This document shows, one piece after another, positions 53,601 through 57,461 of a DNA stretch of 64,000 nt. Origin of the DNA: Saprospirales bacterium (GTDB taxonomy: Bacteria; Bacteroidota; Bacteroidia; Chitinophagales; Saprospiraceae); the NCBI GenBank assembly GCA_016711045.1, contig JADJTT010000002.1, positions 124,001 to 188,000 of the forward strand, written 5' to 3'. Both the position numbers and the translations under genes were made by a program. Under the pieces are notes generated by a model that did no database searches, was not told where the DNA came from, and was given only the letters and a program-made list of their open reading frames with translations. How positions within the stretch are numbered: the stretch's first letter is position 1; every line of letters starts with the position of its first letter.

Positions 53601-55667
53601 GGGGCAGTTACCTTCCTCGATATCATCTTCAAAAGTAACCGTGGCTTCCGAGCAATAGTCATAGGCATGAGGAACACCCAGGTCATCATTTTCATAAGGA
53701 TCGACCGAATCGTCGCAGTTGATCGTTACGCTCTTATCAATACAGCACTGGAACACCGGAGGCGTTTCATCGTCCATGTGTACTTCTTGGTCACAGGTCG
53801 ACGTATTGCCGCAATCGTCCGTAGCTGTCCAGGTGCGGGTGATGTAGATCTCACCGGGGCAGTCGCCATCGATCATTACATCATTAAAAGTGATTGCCGG
53901 ATCCGGATCACAGTTGTCTTCTGCCGTAGCATAGCCGGCTGCATCCGGAGTCAGGTCTGCTGAGCAGTCCTTATCGGCATCTACCTCAAAATCATCCGGG
54001 CAGGAGATTTCCGGAACGATATTATCCAGCACGGTGATGGTCTGGTCGCACTCGGAAGCGTTTTCACAAGCATCCATTGCTGTCCAGGTGCGCGTGATGA
54101 TCCGCTTGCCAATGCAATCGCCCGGTTGGTTGTCATCCTCGGAGTCGATGGTCACATCCGTGCAATTGTCAACTGCGGAGGCCGTGCCCGTAACGGCTGG
54201 GCTTGCATCGTATTGGCACTCCGAATTGGTATACACCTGCGTGTCATCCGGACACGTTATAGTAGGTGCTGTTTCATCATCCATGTGCACGTTCTGGTCA
54301 CAGGCCGACGAGTTGCCACAATTATCGGTGGCTACCCAGGTGCGGATGATATAAATTTCACCCGCGCAATCCGGGGTGTCAAAAGCATCGGAATGCGTGA
54401 TGGCCACCTCAGTGTCACAATTGTCCGTGCCGGTGGCATAGCCGGCTGCATCAGGGGTCAGATCCGCCTGGCACAGCTCGTTGGCATCCACGTCATAATC
54501 TTCCGGACAAGTGATCACCGGATCGGTCGTATCGACAACCGTGATGGTCTGATCACAAGAAGAGGTGTTATCACAATCATCCGTAGCCGTCCAGGTACGG
54601 GTGATGGTGTAATTGTCGGTGCAATTGCCATCCGTGCGGGCATCGCTATAACCGATCTCCGGATCGCTGTCGCAATTATCCGTAGCCGTGGCCACGCCCA
54701 GATCTCCATTGACATCGGGGTCTTGCGAATCCGAGCATTCGATCGTCACCGGATTCGGACACTCGATCTCCGGCTCAGTGGTATCTACCACCGTGATGAC
54801 CTGATCGCAACTGGCCGTTGGATGGCAATCATCGTCCACCGTCCAGGTGCGCGTGATTGTTTTGGCATGATCGCATGCACCGGCTTCCTCACTATCTTCA
54901 TAGGAAACTTCATAGATGCAATTGTCGGTCACCGTCGGCACACCCGTATCCATTGGATCGGTCGACTCGTCGCACTCGACGGTCACATTGGCCGGACAAT
55001 CGATCTGGGGAGCAACCTGGTCTTTGACCGTGATCCACTGCTCAAAGAGGGAGTAGTTACCACAATGGTCTTCCGCTCTCCAGGTCCGCTTAAGGGTGTA
55101 GCGGTTCCAGCAGATCTTATTAATAATTTCATCTTCATACGTCAACGCCGGTTCGTCATCGCAATTATCAGTTGCATAGACGTCTTCGGGAATCATATCC
55201 AGCATATCGCAGGTGACCTCCAGGTTCTGGTCACAGAAGATGACGGGTTCTTCTTCGTCGTTGAAGGTGATGTGTTGTACGCACGATGCCGATCGCCCGC
55301 ACTCATCTTCCGCAGACCACGTCCGGTCAATCCCGCAATCAACCTTCTCATCTTCATACACCAGGTCTTCATCAATATCCAGGTCACAGTTATCCGTAAC
55401 CGTGGCTTCTCCGGTGACTGCCAGATTATTTTTATCTCCACAATCGGTAAGTATAATATCATCTGGACAAGAGATCTCCGGATCTACCGTGTCTTCCACC
55501 GTGATGGTAAAAGTCATTTCATCCATGCACCCGTCTCCTCCATCATAAATTACCGTAACAACGGCCGAAGCCACCGCAAATATCCGTAGCGGTAAAACCA
55601 GAATTGCAAGGGATAACCCGTTGACTCCCATTCTGCAATCCGATATCATCGCCAACTGACTTCCCAA
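35610..55667 (-). CDS. Giant HYR-repeat surface protein with dockerin/cohesin-like tail and T9SS sorting domain
   Basis: A continuous frame of 6,685 codons. The first 30 residues are an out-of-phase read of the true upstream sequence (see 55543-56806); the genuine frame runs from about 55570. By hand count the protein holds about 57 consecutive HYR-like repeats of 75-100 residues, plus about eight more divergent ones. Early repeats are of the RTWTATDDCGNTSTCDQTI type; later ones follow CP-D-x-V..., DNC, F-P-V-G-T-T-x-V, TDxAGN, C-x-F-x-V-x-V-x-D. They are acidic with paired Cys. The tail has a CnaB-like module (GEVATEGTDPVEGVTVEMNG), a dockerin-type Ca loop (ADANNSGTVSTLDLVAIRK, GDVNG), a cohesin-like domain and a T9SS sorting domain (YQNVPNPFTG..., KMVILK). 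It is probably an exported adhesin or matrix protein. Confidence 0.93.
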   Translation of the reverse strand: MGSQLAMISDCRMGVNGLSLAILVLPLRIFAVASAVVTVIYDGGDGCMDEMTFTITVEDTVDPEISCPDDIILTDCGDKNNLAVTGEATVTDNCDLDIDEDLVYEDEKVDCGIDRTWSAEDECGRSASCVQHITFNDEEEPVIFCDQNLEVTCDMLDMIPEDVYATDNCDDEPALTYEDEIINKICWNRYTLKRTWRAEDHCGNYSLFEQWITVKDQVAPQIDCPANVTVECDESTDPMDTGVPTVTDNCIYEVSYEDSEEAGACDHAKTITRTWTVDDDCHPTASCDQVITVVDTTEPEIECPNPVTIECSDSQDPDVNGDLGVATATDNCDSDPEIGYSDARTDGNCTDNYTITRTWTATDDCDNTSSCDQTITVVDTTDPVITCPEDYDVDANELCQADLTPDAAGYATGTDNCDTEVAITHSDAFDTPDCAGEIYIIRTWVATDNCGNSSACDQNVHMDDETAPTITCPDDTQVYTNSECQYDASPAVTGTASAVDNCTDVTIDSEDDNQPGDCIGKRIITRTWTAMDACENASECDQTITVLDNIVPEISCPDDFEVDADKDCSADLTPDAAGYATAEDNCDPDPAITFNDVMIDGDCPGEIYITRTWTATDDCGNTSTCDQEVHMDDETPPVFQCCIDKSVTINCDDSVDPYENDDLGVPHAYDYCSEATVTFEDDIEEGNCPGNYIIHRVWTAVDECGNDSHLGQTITVIDDEAPEITCPTNKTISCEMNDQPPATGVATADDNCDPNPDIHFDDKITPLNCAHNYVITRTWDAEDWCDNESDCVQLIFVSDTKAPNLKCPTNVTVYTEEDCTNDADDLEEVGEATATDNCTATVDIIINYEDEEAQICEGSYDITRTWTAEDECGNKKECEQVIKVRDITPPQILCPPNMNVDADAVTCFDIDLSPDAMGEAEAEDECSNVVVDFSDETETEDCEIYVVRTWTATDDCGNTNECVQTIEVEDVTSPVISCPDDAEVEKDEHCFYHYLISPDELGEATAVDNCSEADITFLDEEIEADCDGDTYIIRWWTATDACDNSSVCDQRIEVEDHMAPEIECPADYTIELDAYCNPTVDLDDLATLGEATATDNCDDDPEIGYEDKTCCPNEMCIGESKIERTWTAIDDCDNESECVQLILIKDVTPPEIECPEDYEVMAVDANCWFPEGTDPGVTGIPTAMDNCTGMIMYPMDFSYEDEEVDASCPGERYFERTWTATDNCGNTNTCVQMLELEDDTPPVIECPAEATVYTDENCEYDVDPSITGEPTGSDFCSEVSFEFEDATADGDCIGAHVITRTWIGIDECENESDPCEQTIYVEDNIAPIPTCPEDLTVGTIKGVCYAIYEYEVSATDNCTADVTVEWEEGPMSGDQLELGEYYFEYHFYDDCENESMCSWTVTVADDDGPVMACEPELLIVYTDGSSECCVEATYEDPEAIDNCLGPIVNEIVDGLPSGSCFPVGINVVTWKSTDEYGNESFCNVTIKVIDNTPPTIECPTSVDPLNLNANCLAKLPDFSDDAITGDNCGDVEVTQSPVEGATLTTGTYEVTLIATDASGNTAECEFEIEVTDIADPLLTCPDDITVNNDVDKCGANVFWQVPAVNENCGEFELEHFSGPMPSDFLAVGGPYTVTYKVTDANGNTSFCDFDINVNDMQMPKMVCQDITVDLDADGNATITAADVDGGSSDNCELAGLEIDINEFTCDNVGDNNVTLTGTDIYDNSAICVATVTVVDVTAPEILACAEDVVLDGCGLQLPDLTVEVEAEDACGIASITQNPVAGTNFGDMNGQELVVTLTVTDVNGNTSTCEATVTVEDTTPPVAQCQEQIDAVLGADGYFQVTAAMADQESWDDCGPVELLISRGAGYDISQYVDCDDALEGFVAMTLLVTDEAGNDTECELTVDVFDVDAPTMQCQDITVYLNIDGEVTISDDNIDGGSYDNCGLDLEIDNNFFDCSNVGDNNVTLYGFDPSGNEAQCVATVTVVDNTPPTVFNCPDSELVLPGCGLQIPDLTVDVEAYDACGVASITQNPVAGTDFGDMNGQSILVTITITDVNGNASFCEVTVSVDDTTDPIALCQEELDAVLDADGLFQVTIAMVDLASYDDCGRVELELSRGDGYEEVQYVDCFDAGDVVTMTLMVTDEAGNSATCNVDVSVFDNTAPTMQCQDITLVLDYNGLASITAADVDGGSYDNCGIELSIDDSDFNCDDVGDINVTLTGVDPSGNEAQCVATVTVVDLLPPTFTCPANQIVDGCDDLVPDLVSQVVDAEDNCGVLSITQDPVAGVDFGEESGDFVIVTISVADVNGNVATCEVTVTITDTVDPYFQNCPDDFTVNNDVDLCGANVWWAQPVAFDNCIELDVTLDANSPAPGDYLEVGTVETVTYTATDAVGNTITCSFTIEVFDTQAPTMVCQDITIYLDGDGNATITAADVDGGTTDNCEMESLSIDIDAFDCENVGDNNVTLTGTDVHDNTAICVATVTVVDDEDPTFTCPDDQIVDGCDDLVPDLVAQVTGVDDNCGIASITQDPVAGVDFGQESGDFVIVTISVEDVNGNVATCEVMVTIDDTEDPYFQNCPDDFTVNNDVDLCGANVWWAQPVAFDNCIELDVTLDPASPAPGDYIAVGAAQTVTYTATDAAGNTTTCIFTVQVEDMQDPTMECQDITVYLDENGDATINADMVDGGSYDNCSVKLDVNITDFDCDDIGDNNVTLTGTDGSFNSASCVATVTVVDNMAPTFTCPDDMTVDGCDDLVPDLVSLINDEEDNCGVALIIQSPTAGLDFGADNGDFVVVTISVVDVNGNIATCDVTITIDDTEAPYFQNCPGNFIVNNDVDKCGANVWWAQPVAFDNCVELEVELFDGPTPGSYIEVGTVETIGYRATDDAGNTTECTFTIQVEDMQNPDIECPFSFVTFGTDDGVCSYEVEGGILDATAWDNCSEWTLSNDLNDGASLDGEVLPEGETEITWTVVDAAGNEASCTMTVSIIDDEDPEVDYCPADVTIENDPGVCGAVYQYAVLFSDNCDDNLDLTLINGLESGSTFPVGTTEVLWQAEDDADNYEQCQFFVTVLDTEDPVIECPENIVVEMLVGPNGEYASVEEGIAEIVSQGPCGVTLSYTAPQGTDNCDWVLTTLQSGLGAGPNYFQYGGIYTESYLVTDGAGNQAACAFTIEVEDAQNPTITCPNNIVVENDPTICGAAVVYTYPLGVDNCPDWFILQIEGPNSGQVFGLGNTQVTYQITDNAGNFVECSFKVRVVDAEAPVFFECAPDQDVLTSSNGEGDCSGEVPRLTDDVVVTDNCANEELPKVALFYDEDYVDTQANCDGEAYNVRQHLINRGFSVIIIDRLEDYSQWSDALAQANILVLPTMEGNGDFLNDMPASVEDLLGTFVTANGGKLLTFGGGSGPNNAATTLNHLYGFGLVEDCCYNGNISYLNLGNALYTSFQNGPTSIDHHFATQTVANVPFTGKKIYQMSSNGGTTVAWMPKGAGGEIIYFGWTFRLGGPLCTNADTEFTEVLDRALLKLAGQGIIITQSPEAYSTFDGQHGDQMDVTISAIDYAGNESSCTATLTLIDDEDPLIMCDDVVTQLENTTGICGYHVTDFSLDPTYSDNCTATMKHDYLSAPHLWTLNGAILPIGETTVTWTVTDEAGNSKFCVVTYTVEDTEEPVAMCITQMDAVLDGDGLYQLVPSMFDIGSMDNCGLVSKLISRVEDGPYGNFFLVSCEDAANWQNDGIPVTGYLRVWDAAGNYGTCDVEIHTYDFNPPVITCPGNLFIANDPGVCEALVNDIAPQYVFDNCDVTVGYTITGSLSDAGNDDASGTVFPVGSSTVTYTVTDQVGNDAHCSFLVVVADEENPEVVACPEDITVENDLGACGAEVEYEVAFTDNCDENLDLVLVKGLVTGAEFPVGTTEVLWTATDDAGNDNYCQFYVTVNDTEDPVIECPDDIVVDINGDVTSGEATVLSYGPCGLTLSYDAPVGTDNCPNVFTQVLSGLGEGPNYYSYGGFYTEEYQVVDAAGNTDDCSFTVTIMDPVNPTITCPDDITVQNDPGVCGAEVVYTYPLGFDNCPGYSVVQSAGPNSGAYFELGNTYVAFTISDDAGNSLSCSFTVTVIDTEAPVIVECAPDQDVLTSSNGLGDCSGMVPDLTGQVVATDNCPGELTITQSPVAGSTFSGAHGDELEVTITVTDVAGNSSTCTVTLTLIDDEDPTIDCSEIVTGPLGTNNNVCTHQISGTAQDPTWFDNCHAKLSHDYAPAPHTWTLNGAILQLGETTVTWTITDDAGNVASCTVTYTVVDDDAPIAMCIVEMDAVLEGDGTFQITPAMVDIGSWDNCMLDTKLVSRDGDFSDYVYADCFDAAAWQNDEEPFTVTLQVTDVNGNVSTCDVEIHTYDVNPPIIECPDNVYVSNDLGFCGAVVDGIGLESVYDNCDVTVAFSFSMPGPIVGQGIDDISGTYFPVGISGVEYAVTDQSGNVSTCFFQVFVTDDEAPVMDCSDIETITRGNDEGVCGYTAVDGEFDPAPPTDNCAVVDFYNDYNYQSTLGGASFPVGVTIVTWYAVDEAGNVTTCESEITILDVEPPVVDCSNIPTVAYTDAFLCGYVITDNSFDATFSDNCSATISHDYTVYGPHTFTLIGAELQSGANVITWTAVDAAGNSASCTVTITVLDDDAPYFTVCPENIEVAVDVDVCGAYANWQGPEAEDNCGATIAQTDATGLTTGDMFPVGVTTIEYTATDAAGNSEICSFTVTVVETQNPVAICQDVTVYLDADGNATITAADVDGGSYDNCAVESLEININAFTCANVGDNNVTLTVTDATGNTEVCVATVTVVDAMPPTFTCPDPTTVSGCDAIIPDLVILVTDAADNCGVATIVQNPVAGTDFGNASGQTVIVTITVTDVNGNETSCEVPVLIDDIIPPVFVNCPTEMLMIGNDPDQCSGKLNWSIPVATDNCELESIIQTGGPLVGSVIPVCQPMTVTYTATDVSGNTSFCSFEVLVIDTQKPELDLDIVMPGNITVECDAVPAPFVLTNDDVHDNCTAPQDLVITFTQTSTQDPNEYNCAHYNYTITRTWIVTDQTCVYGGGGNQLIHVQIITVEDTTPPVALCKNITITLDKFGNASITGLDINNGSYDNCAPAYTLTYVANPSTFTCADLGDNEVTLTVTDPCGNSSTCTAIVTVVEGIAPCVPEYDVTTACLNNATTLANGQFAEIITIKSLAGQTWTVMNSTGLYANGSPAPPAAPVPVANGAAFTMGNLDGIDNNGNGVIDEADEMIYYTLRAKFVECVGYTAMLKNNLNQTGTVSNKACYPTPVFVDLYDPFCLSTPAFPIQVADFYGSVGQIVAVWIDGEPIASPYLFNAAELGEGPHNIKVTFDAGTAQNYTIINGVVVDGSEAGTLADAGCEQMIDVWVNVIETPDVVACNDTIQVSLEGDCISEITPDMILEGSYYCFDDYWVEINYPYYTTQFDPPNMVDASHVGQTLTVTLWHLISGNMCWSTIVVEDKWKPEIECPEDVTIWCIQDPDNLNLVGEPYAFDCSDFDLDYQDQYVQFTCAQNPTTLMVITRTWIANDAYNNSNSCTQTITVSRAEFEDVDLPGDVDLNCDQVNGPLTPNVTGWPQLGGIDMMPGSVGACSFGISYTDELIDICQGTYQIIRTWKLTDICPEAGGGTIQTTHVQYITVNDVPPTVQLIGQAWTYDAVNDWYIISANSWSPEPNLGCVASGPLPLAIIDGVCNDVVEVTVSTPAGNTTNGGLIPAPGLPIGQHEITYIVQDECGNVTNLTVTINVVDNIVPTTLCDEITDVNLTGGGIAIVNATTFDDGSYDNCCLDYFEARRMDGDCEGNFDDFGPTVEFCCVDTDAPVTVVFRAYDCYGNFNDCMVTVNVNDKVPPIMISCPSPVAITCDNYLNNLAAALANGNYSVLTQYGTAEFIDNCDFDVNYTVTQNLDNCSKGTITRKWVATDASNTPVTCTQTITVNHVSDWVVEFPANVTVECTQGQLPDTGEPKIFHDECELIATSYEDTNYDVVPDACYKIERIWTVINWCVYEQFGEDLYSELGHSEQNLNADWDGDGDKDNRTFRDGYNSSGNPGIADGYITWKQIIKVVDNEAPTFTIPPIDGCITDTDCDTDITLPYPDITDGCSPEFDVNITGDFGAFNNISGDVTIPNVGVGEYEVTYSVTDNCGNTAYETITITVEDCKKPTPLCDNGLVIEIMQTQMVEVWASDFDEGSFDNCGPITSFSFSPDVNDLSTIYTCDDLGQQSVQIWVTDIYGNQDYCETFIVIQDNMGFCSGVPIVIAGEVATEGTDPVEGVTVEMNGGLLTEITGLDGLYDFSIVAGNDYTVTPMLDENAANGVTTYDMVLITRHILNVQLLDSPYKIIAADANNSGTVSTLDLVAIRKVILVIENNFPNNTSWRFVDKDYLFPNMTNPWADPNGFPEVINYNNLQNSDLEADFVAIKVGDVNGSAATNLLGSAEDRTMMGDLVFHTKDMDLKAGKTYEVPFYGDDQEVSGYQFTMELGEGIELMNIGEGLTSEENFGFAKLDDGALTTSWNEANVRQLGSEEVLFTLVIKATQNTTLSKALSVSSRYTVAEAYNVEGQLLNVQLSFGNSIAEGFELYQNVPNPFTGVTRIGFRLPESSTATLTIMDASGRVLNVVKGEYARGYNEVQLNDFGGVSGVLYYELDTPTHSATRKMVILK
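42240..46720 (-). repeat. Seven-repeat block duplicated within the giant gene
   Basis: Repeats about 46720-44140 and 44140-42240 are two copies of the same order of seven HYR units. Landmark pairs are VTIENDPGVCGA / ITVENDLGACGA, GPCGVTLSYTAPQGTDNC / GPCGLTLSYDAPVGTDNC, CAPDQDVLTSSNGEGDCSG / CAPDQDVLTSSNGLGDCSG, MDAVLDGDGLYQ / MDAVLEGDGTFQ, and FDNCDVTVGY / YDNCDVTVAF. The first (N-terminal) copy is about 680 bases longer because of the inserted domain at 45100-45775. Confidence 0.85.
45100..45775 (-). other. Rossmann-like (GATase/ThuA-like) domain inserted inside one HYR repeat
   Basis: Approximately residues 3297-3519 of the open frame. A HYR repeat runs to VVVTDNCANEELP, then switches to KVALFYDEDYVDTQANCDGE, VRQHLINRGFSVIIIDRLED, ANILVLPTMEGNGDFLND, GKLLTFGGGSGPNNAATTL and EIIYFGWTFRLGG. 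After that, repeat sequence resumes with IITQSPEAYSTFDGQHGDQ. The alternating strand/helix pattern resembles class I glutamine amidotransferase-like or ThuA-like folds. I see no certain catalytic Cys nucleophile. Confidence 0.75.
46985..48950 (-). repeat. Three-repeat unit amplified in tandem (about 740-base period)
   Basis: The order TFTCP..DGCDDLVPDL, YFQNCPDDFTVNNDVDLCGANVWW, then CQDIT..YLD is present about 2.7 times in a row. The same junction sequence GTGAAGGTCGGA occurs at 48937, 48196 and 47458, giving periods of 741 and 738 bases (247 and 246 codons). Some unit pairs are almost identical in protein sequence, so duplication or gene conversion is recent. Confidence 0.85.
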
Positions 55668-56806
55668 TTAAATTCAGCCTGGCAGGATCGGCCGGAGGGT
55701 AGTAGTAACACCAATAGGTCCTACATCCTCTTCCGGGCATACTATCGTCGGATCAGTAATTTGATTAATCACCGCATCCACGCATCCTTCCATGGTGCAG
55801 ACTTGGATATTCATATTATCAAGGTCGTCCCGCTTTGCACAAGGTCACATAATTCTCTTGTCCTTGTACATCAACCATTACTTCATGCATATCGCCCGTC
55901 GCCAACAGGTTGCAATCTTTGTCAAACAGCCTGGCGTCATTCAGATTTCCTCCAAAGTCGAGTTTTGCAATGTCGGCATCCTCGTGCAATGTGACGTGGA
56001 TCACCTGGCAATTGTAACCGGAGGTAGTGCCACAACAATTAGGATCACTGTTATGGAAGTCCATATATATATTCTCGCAATAATTTGGATCAGAAGTCGC
56101 ATCCACCTCAGTCACATCTCCACAGCTTCCACATGACCCCATATTCTCTTCATAGTACACAGTGACCTTTGCGCAGTCAACATATGCTCTTTTATCACTG
56201 CTGGAACTGTTCGCCTGCGCTCGTATGCGAAGTCCCAAATTGGAAAGGTTAGCTGGCGTAAAAAGTGGACTCATTCTAAAGTCAATTATTGCTGGTCCTC
56301 CATATTCGGCAGTCTCAACACTTGTTGGCCATGGGTCATTGGTCGCGTAATTTTCCCCCACTGGAGTTCCATTGTCCAGGATCTGGATCTGATTATCCAA
56401 AAACCTTAGAAGTATTCTCCTTCCGTCGGTCTATTTCAACCTTAATGCCAACGATCGTAGCGCCCGGCGGGATCGACAATCCAAAACCTCCTAAGTCGAG
56501 GCAATCGGATGTTTGCCAATCATTCAAGGTCACCCTCGCAAACTCCTCGTCGCACGCATCCTCTGCGTTTCCTGAGCTGCTCCAATCAGGGGTGCCTGGG
56601 AAATCCACCAAGCAGGCGGTCGAAGAAAGAGTAGCATATCCCGACACCGAAGAAGGTGGTGGAGGGGAACTCAACGTAGTATTGGCGCTCAGTCCAAAAG
56701 CGAACAGGACAAGCGGCAAAATGGCCATCGCGGGCCGCAGGTTCGCAACAAATTGCGTGAGCGGGTTGGCGTGGTTTCGGAGGTTCATTTTGTTAGTGTT
56801 TTTCAT
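55543..56806 (-). pseudogene. 5' portion of the giant HYR gene, interrupted by four apparent frameshifts
   Basis: Piecing together the frames on the minus strand from ATG 56806 (MKNTNKMNLRNHANPLTQ...) gives: an export signal with hydrophobic AMAILPLVLFAFGLSANT, a beta-rich domain (WSSSGNAEDACDEEFARVTL, LSIPPGATIVGIKVEIDRR), a jump to DNQIQILDNGTPVGENYATN, then CKA, a jump to DDLDNMNIQVCTMEGCVDAV, a jump to YWCYYYPPADPARLNLIG, and a jump near CG/ASAVVTVIYDGGDG into the giant frame. Each junction needs one base: extra G near 56397, extra G near 55830, missing C near 55718, extra G near 55572. The gene would then span 35610-56806. Errors or real decay remain open. Confidence 0.75.
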
Positions 56807-56869
56807 GAGATCGATTGTTGTAGAAGTAGTAGGCATAATGCAGGTCTTACTTGTGTTCAATGAGATCAA

Positions 56870-57461
56870 TTATGCTGGTGAATGGTTTTCGTTCCAAAAA
56901 AAATCCCTTTGGCATGGTTATTGTCCATATCAAAGGGGGCGCTATTTTTTGTGGAGGTAATCCCAGACTGAATATATACGATTGATTGTGCGCTACCAAG
57001 TTGCATAAATGCACAAAGCCCACTTTGACAAGGAGTACCTTGTACAAGCAGGCTGTTTGAAAAAGTCAGAAAATAACTGGCTTCGTTATGCATGGATTAC
57101 AACTTGTTAGTATCCAAGCTGTAACTCAACAACAATAAAAACTACAGAAGTTTACCCTTTGGAGAATAATTGAGACATTCAAATCGGTTGGGAGTGGAAG
57201 CAGCGAGCGAAGAAAAAATCTTTTAACTCACTGTTTGTCAAAGGGTAAAGTTTACTCCATACGTTTTTTAGGTTATGAGATTACATCTTGTTATAAAAAT
57301 AGCGCACTGCAAATATAACTAAACGCCCAATACCACGCACATGAAATTGAAAAAAAATCGTCAAAAAATGAAAAAAAATGAGGGCAGAAGGGCGTGGTTT
57401 ATGCAAGTGATTCATTATCAAGTGAAGGGTGAGCGGTGAAGGGTGAAAAGATTTTTTTACC
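56870..57461. other. Intergenic region upstream of the giant gene, no gene recognised
   Basis: About 590 bases of A+T-rich sequence. It contains an 11-base inverted repeat TTTACCCTTTG (57151-57161) / CAAAGGGTAAA (57239-57249) with a 77-base loop, a TATATTTG -7-like word on the minus strand at 57310-57317, and a short GTGAAGGGTGA direct repeat near 57421-57449. Two minus-strand frames of 60-75 codons lack any coding character. A long 5' leader for the giant gene is possible. Confidence 0.5.

Noticed and set aside
35610..55667. Giant non-ribosomal peptide or polyketide synthase as explanation for the huge gene
   Set aside because: No adenylation, condensation, ketosynthase or carrier motifs; the whole frame consists of HYR-like repeats with a secretion tail.
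55543..55740. Short separate minus-strand gene upstream of the giant gene
   Set aside because: Its residues YWCYYYPPADPARLNLIG continue the HYR-like 5' region of the giant gene across a frameshift, so it is a fragment, not a gene.
56866..57093. Minus-strand 75-codon frame in the intergenic region
   Set aside because: No coding character or known motif, and a second frame of similar length overlaps it.
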